From Paenibacillus sp. Root444D2 (GTDB lineage Bacteria > Bacillota > Bacilli > Paenibacillales > NBRC-103111): a stretch of DNA of 64,000 nt. The stretch covers positions 782,081 to 846,080 of the forward strand of contig NZ_LMEO01000050.1 in the NCBI RefSeq assembly GCF_001426375.1. The letters run 5' to 3'. The notes under the pieces are model-generated. The model was not told where the DNA came from. It saw nothing but the letters and a program-made list of their open reading frames with translations, and made no database searches. Positions 60,809 to 64,000 of this stretch are shown here, piece after piece. Numbering within the stretch: position 1 is the stretch's first letter; each line of letters begins with the position of its first letter. The position numbers were made by a program, and so were the translations under genes.

Positions 60809-62143
60809 ATGACCGCTAAGACAATAAAAGAAAACATCTCATGGAAACAGCTCATCTCCTTTTTCCTCCCCCTCGGCCTTTCAGCAACTTTAGTTACCCT
60901 CTCGCATGTTATTATTAACAGCACCTTGGCCAGGGCCGATAATCCGGAAGTGGTCATTGCCAGCTATGCGCTGCCTTTAAGCTTACTTGGCCTTACCGAA
61001 AGACCCGTTGTTTTACTGCGACAAGCTTGCTCAGCACTTGTAAGAGACCGCATCTCATTTCGAGCCATGGCAGCGGTTAGTTCCTATGTATTTGCGTGCA
61101 TCGTTCTAATTGGTCTTATTTTATGTTATACGCCTGTTGGAGAATGGGTATTTCTTTATTTTTTTGGAGTTGAACGTGAATTATTAGACACTACACTTAG
61201 TGTTTATCGCATCTTGATGTTCGTTAGCATTTTCTCAGGACTGCGGTGCTTATTTCACGGTATAATTATTTTTAATATGCGGACCAAATGGTTGACCATT
61301 GGTATGTGCGTTCGAATCGTCGCTATGTATTTGTTATCGTTATATTTTATTACGACAGATAATGTTTCTAGTGGCCGTGTTGGCGCCATTATTTTCTTAG
61401 TGGGAATGATTATTGAGGCTATGGTTGCTATATGGGAAGGAACTAACTTACTTCGAACCGTTATTCCAGAGAAGGCACCTGATCATCTGATTGAAACCAA
61501 ACAACAAATTTTCAGCTTCTATAAGCCCCTTCTGTATTCTTCGATCATTGCCGTCATCATTGGACCTGCCATAAATGCCATACTAGGTAAAACAACGCAT
61601 ATACATTTAGCGATCTCCTCTTATGCCATTGCCGGCTCCTTGACTCAATTGGTTTTGAGTTTCTTTTCTTACATTCATCAAATTGTTTTGAATTTCTATC
61701 GCAAAGATGCTAGAACTGTCGTCCGTTTCGTCATCCTTCTTAGCTTTATTCCAGGAGCACTTATCGCTATTCTTGCCTATACAGCTCTCGGACCTTGGTT
61801 TATGACTCATGTCATGGGTGTTAATTCCGAACTGATGCATGCAAGCTTACTTGCCATGCGTATATTTATGATCATGACGCTTGTATTTCCGTGGCTGGAT
61901 TACATGAACGGTATTATTATGCTGAGAGGCCAAACGAAAATCATGGTTTTCTCTCAAACGGCGAATGCTATCGTTACCGTGTTAACTTTATTCATCGCCA
62001 TCTCTAATGTACCCGGCTGGAATGGTTTGATCGGTGCTCTCGCGCAATCGGTTGGCATGCTGGCTGAGCTTCTTGTTGTGTTCTTAATACTCAAACGAAC
62101 ATCCGAAAATGGACAAACGAATTTTTCTACAGAAAATTTGTAA
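60809..62143 (+). CDS. MATE/MOP-superfamily-like membrane exporter
   Basis: A 444-residue protein with about twelve membrane segments, like MATE or related MOP flippases; ISFFLPLGLSATLVTLSHVIINSTLARADNP at the start and LVFPWLDYMNGIIMLRGQTK near the end suit that superfamily, though classical MATE signatures are weak. AAGGAG precedes the ATG. It is the first gene of a unit with the MFS and ABC genes, so a drug, lipid or signal is exported. Substrate unknown. Confidence 0.72.
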   Translation: MTAKTIKENISWKQLISFFLPLGLSATLVTLSHVIINSTLARADNPEVVIASYALPLSLLGLTERPVVLLRQACSALVRDRISFRAMAAVSSYVFACIVLIGLILCYTPVGEWVFLYFFGVERELLDTTLSVYRILMFVSIFSGLRCLFHGIIIFNMRTKWLTIGMCVRIVAMYLLSLYFITTDNVSSGRVGAIIFLVGMIIEAMVAIWEGTNLLRTVIPEKAPDHLIETKQQIFSFYKPLLYSSIIAVIIGPAINAILGKTTHIHLAISSYAIAGSLTQLVLSFFSYIHQIVLNFYRKDARTVVRFVILLSFIPGALIAILAYTALGPWFMTHVMGVNSELMHASLLAMRIFMIMTLVFPWLDYMNGIIMLRGQTKIMVFSQTANAIVTVLTLFIAISNVPGWNGLIGALAQSVGMLAELLVVFLILKRTSENGQTNFSTENL

Positions 62144-62165
62144 AGAAATCGAGTGATAACTACAG

Positions 62166-63350
62166 ATGAAAACGTCTATACCTACAAAGCCGCAAGACCA
62201 CCTACTCAAATTGTTCACGTTTTCCTTTTTTATGACGATGGGGATTGTCGTTACTTTTTTCCCGCTTTACTTTGATTACAAAGGATATTCCAAGCTTCAA
62301 ATCGGTTTGCTGTATGCCATTGGACCACTGATTGGGATAGCGACCAACTTGCTGTGGGGATTCCTTAGTGATCGCTTCCAAACGGTTAAGAAAATCATGA
62401 TCATTCTGATTATTGGGCAGCTTATCACGGCCATCTTGGTATTTACTGCGGGCTGGTTCTCCCTGCTGTACATATGCTTAGCGATGTTTTTCTTCTTTCA
62501 GCAGCCCGTAAATTCATTGAATGACAGCCAGTTAATGCTAAGTATTCGAGATAGCGGTAAGAGCTACGCCTCCTTCCGCGTCTGGGGATCCATTGGTTTT
62601 GCTGTATCTGCCGGAGGTTTTGGATTAATTCTTAGACACTACGGTACTGGACTCACGCCAATATTATGCCTATTTACCATTAGTAGCACGTTAGTCATTG
62701 TCTTTTTATTAAAAGATGCGCGTCAAGGTGGCAAGAAGATGGCATTCGGGGGCATGCTCAATATCATTCGTTCCAAGAAGTTCATCTGGTTCTTAGTGTT
62801 AGTTATTATTATGTCCGTTTCACATCGTTTCAACGATGGATTCCTAGCCTTGTACATGCGCCAGCTTGGGGCATCTGCCTCTTTGATTGGCTATGCTTGG
62901 ATGACATCGGCTCTTAGTGAAATTCCGGTGTTTTTCTTTCTGAGCAAGCATGGACATAGGTTCAAAGAATTACCCCTGCTTGCCTTTGCCGGAATCATAT
63001 ATGCCGTGCGTTTCTTCATTATGGGTTCAATTCAAGATCCTACATGGGTCATTGGAGTTCAATTGTTGCACAGTTTAACATTTGGTATCTTCTTATTCAC
63101 GGCTAATCGCTATATTAGTCAAATTATTCCGGATGAGTATCGTTCCTCTGGGCAAGCCATTTTCGCTGTTGCATGGTCTAGTATTGCGGGACTAATTAGC
63201 GGCACGTTAGGCGGTTGGATTTTTGATCTAGCTGGTGGAAGCACAGTCTATGTTATTGCAGCTTGCTTATCGATCGTCGCGGCTATTGGATTTCTGGGCA
63301 CTCATATTTTTCAAAACGATGAAAGTGAAAGTATGCCTAGTGGTCGATAA
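62166..63350 (+). CDS. MFS transporter (paralogue of the 52410 gene)
   Basis: A 394-residue permease with twelve segments. GYSKLQIGLLYAIGPLIGIA, GFLSDRFQTVKKI, YASFRVWGSIGF and SVSHRFNDGFLALYMRQLGA match block by block the MFS protein encoded at 52410-53564. It starts 22 bases after the MATE-like gene; its ribosome binding site is weak, so translation may depend on coupling. Substrate unknown. Confidence 0.83.
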   Translation: MKTSIPTKPQDHLLKLFTFSFFMTMGIVVTFFPLYFDYKGYSKLQIGLLYAIGPLIGIATNLLWGFLSDRFQTVKKIMIILIIGQLITAILVFTAGWFSLLYICLAMFFFFQQPVNSLNDSQLMLSIRDSGKSYASFRVWGSIGFAVSAGGFGLILRHYGTGLTPILCLFTISSTLVIVFLLKDARQGGKKMAFGGMLNIIRSKKFIWFLVLVIIMSVSHRFNDGFLALYMRQLGASASLIGYAWMTSALSEIPVFFFLSKHGHRFKELPLLAFAGIIYAVRFFIMGSIQDPTWVIGVQLLHSLTFGIFLFTANRYISQIIPDEYRSSGQAIFAVAWSSIAGLISGTLGGWIFDLAGGSTVYVIAACLSIVAAIGFLGTHIFQNDESESMPSGR

Positions 63351-63375
63351 GTTTTAAATTGAAAGGGTTGATCAC

Positions 63376-64000
63376 GTGTTAGCCATTGAACGGTTGTCTC
63401 ACAGCTTCCGCACAGGCCAAGAAGAAACTCCCGTTCTTCATGAGCTGAATTTCCGCGTAGAGCAAGGAGAAATGGTTGCTCTGCTCGGCAGTTCAGGCTC
63501 TGGGAAATCAACACTGCTAAACTTGATGGCAGGCCTAATGAAGCCCACCCGTGGCAGTATTTTAATCGCTGGACAGGCCATTGAAAAAATGAGCGAAAAC
63601 CGCTTGGCGGAATTTCGGCGGACTCATATCGGATTTATCTTCCAATCTTATGAATTAATACCACATTTAACCGTTCGTGAGAATGTGGAATTACCACTCG
63701 TATTCCAAAGTGTCGCAAGTCAAGAACGTAAACAAAGAGCGATGGCTCTCTTACAGCAGGTCGGTATCGGGGATAAGTCAGATATGTTTCCGTCACAGCT
63801 ATCTGGAGGACAACAACAACGTGTCAGTATCGCTCGCTCCTTGATAACGAAGCCCGCTATCGTATTTGCCGACGAACCTACAGGTAATCTGGATACGAAG
63901 ACGGAGAAAGAGATCATCGATCTCCTCATTGACTTGAACCAGAATGGCATTACGTTCGTTATTGTTACCCATGAGCATGAAGTTGCTCGCAGAACGCAGC
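63376..64000 (+). CDS. ABC transporter ATP-binding protein, LolD/MacB type, cut by window edge
   Basis: 208 codons are present before the right edge. The start is a GTG at 63376 after GAAAGGGTTGATC. Walker A is GSSGSGKST, the Q loop FIFQSYELIP, the signature LSGGQQQRVSIARSL, Walker B IVFADEPTGNLD and the switch His VTHEH. LLxLNLMAGLMKPTRG and EMVALLGSSG are typical of the LolD/MacB/FtsE group, which usually pairs with FtsX-like permeases; one is expected just beyond the window. It is 25 bases after the MFS gene. Confidence 0.9.
   Translation, partial: MLAIERLSHSFRTGQEETPVLHELNFRVEQGEMVALLGSSGSGKSTLLNLMAGLMKPTRGSILIAGQAIEKMSENRLAEFRRTHIGFIFQSYELIPHLTVRENVELPLVFQSVASQERKQRAMALLQQVGIGDKSDMFPSQLSGGQQQRVSIARSLITKPAIVFADEPTGNLDTKTEKEIIDLLIDLNQNGITFVIVTHEHEVARRTQ

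Overview
The window reads as chromosome of a low-to-medium GC, Gram-positive, endospore-forming Bacillales bacterium, most likely a Paenibacillus or close relative (inference from gene content and protein resemblance, not from a search). Supporting signs are a gerA-type germinant receptor operon, a YjcZ-type sporulation micro-gene, an S-layer-homology surface protein, a GlnR/TnrA box at amtB, a T-box at serS, a YtpB-type terpene synthase, sugar ABC transporters without their own ATPase, strong AGGAGG ribosome binding sites and frequent GTG/TTG starts. No rRNA, tRNA, insertion sequence, prophage or CRISPR array was seen. Genes are dense on both strands and most units end in clear intrinsic terminators.

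Layout. 1-5.2 kb: a secreted protein cut by the left edge, an SLH protein, an unknown protein, a gap with repeated GTTGTAC palindromes, and two rRNA-modification genes (RsuA-like and RsmF-like). 5.4-10.1 kb: a membrane-anchored thioredoxin and a four-gene spore germination operon (A, C, small two-TM protein, B). 10.3-15.2 kb: a six-gene minus-strand unit, pyrD - small alarmone synthetase - DUF309 - ABC ATPase - two ABC-2 permeases. 15.4-21.3 kb: carbohydrate uptake, with a PTS EIICB plus GlcT-type antiterminator and a three-gene sugar ABC operon whose leader holds a terminator and a cre-like site. 21.4-28.7 kb: an L,D-transpeptidase and an operon of CHASE2 adenylate cyclase - FecR/coiled-coil protein - NHL/copper-amine-oxidase-like protein. 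28.9-35 kb: ferredoxin, mobB, dinB, citramalate synthase, ResA-like thioredoxin, MFS exporter, JAMM peptidase.

35.4-46 kb: an amtB - GlnD-like nucleotidyltransferase - DEDDh exonuclease operon with a housekeeping promoter and a GlnR/TnrA box; MerR regulator with a YugP zinc peptidase; GltC-like LysR regulator; tpx; mntH; a GNAT; xylB. 46-58.5 kb: a probable 6S RNA, a DUF624 membrane protein, the 28-residue YjcZ-like gene, a CshA-type helicase with a long leader, a DUF4178/DUF4247 pair, YitT, tatA, an MFS permease, a secreted DUF4015 putative glycosidase, a 2-hydroxyacid dehydrogenase, serS under a T-box, and pfkA. 58.5-64 kb: a YtpB-like terpene synthase with two unknown genes directly upstream of pfkA, then a divergent export operon (MATE-like, MFS, ABC ATPase) running off the right edge.

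The parts most worth a second look are the cyclase/FecR/NHL operon, the nitrogen-linked amtB/DUF294/exonuclease operon, the leader terminator of the sugar ABC operon, the 6S-like RNA, and the YtpB operon with its unknown partners. No single wholly new system could be shown from sequence alone.
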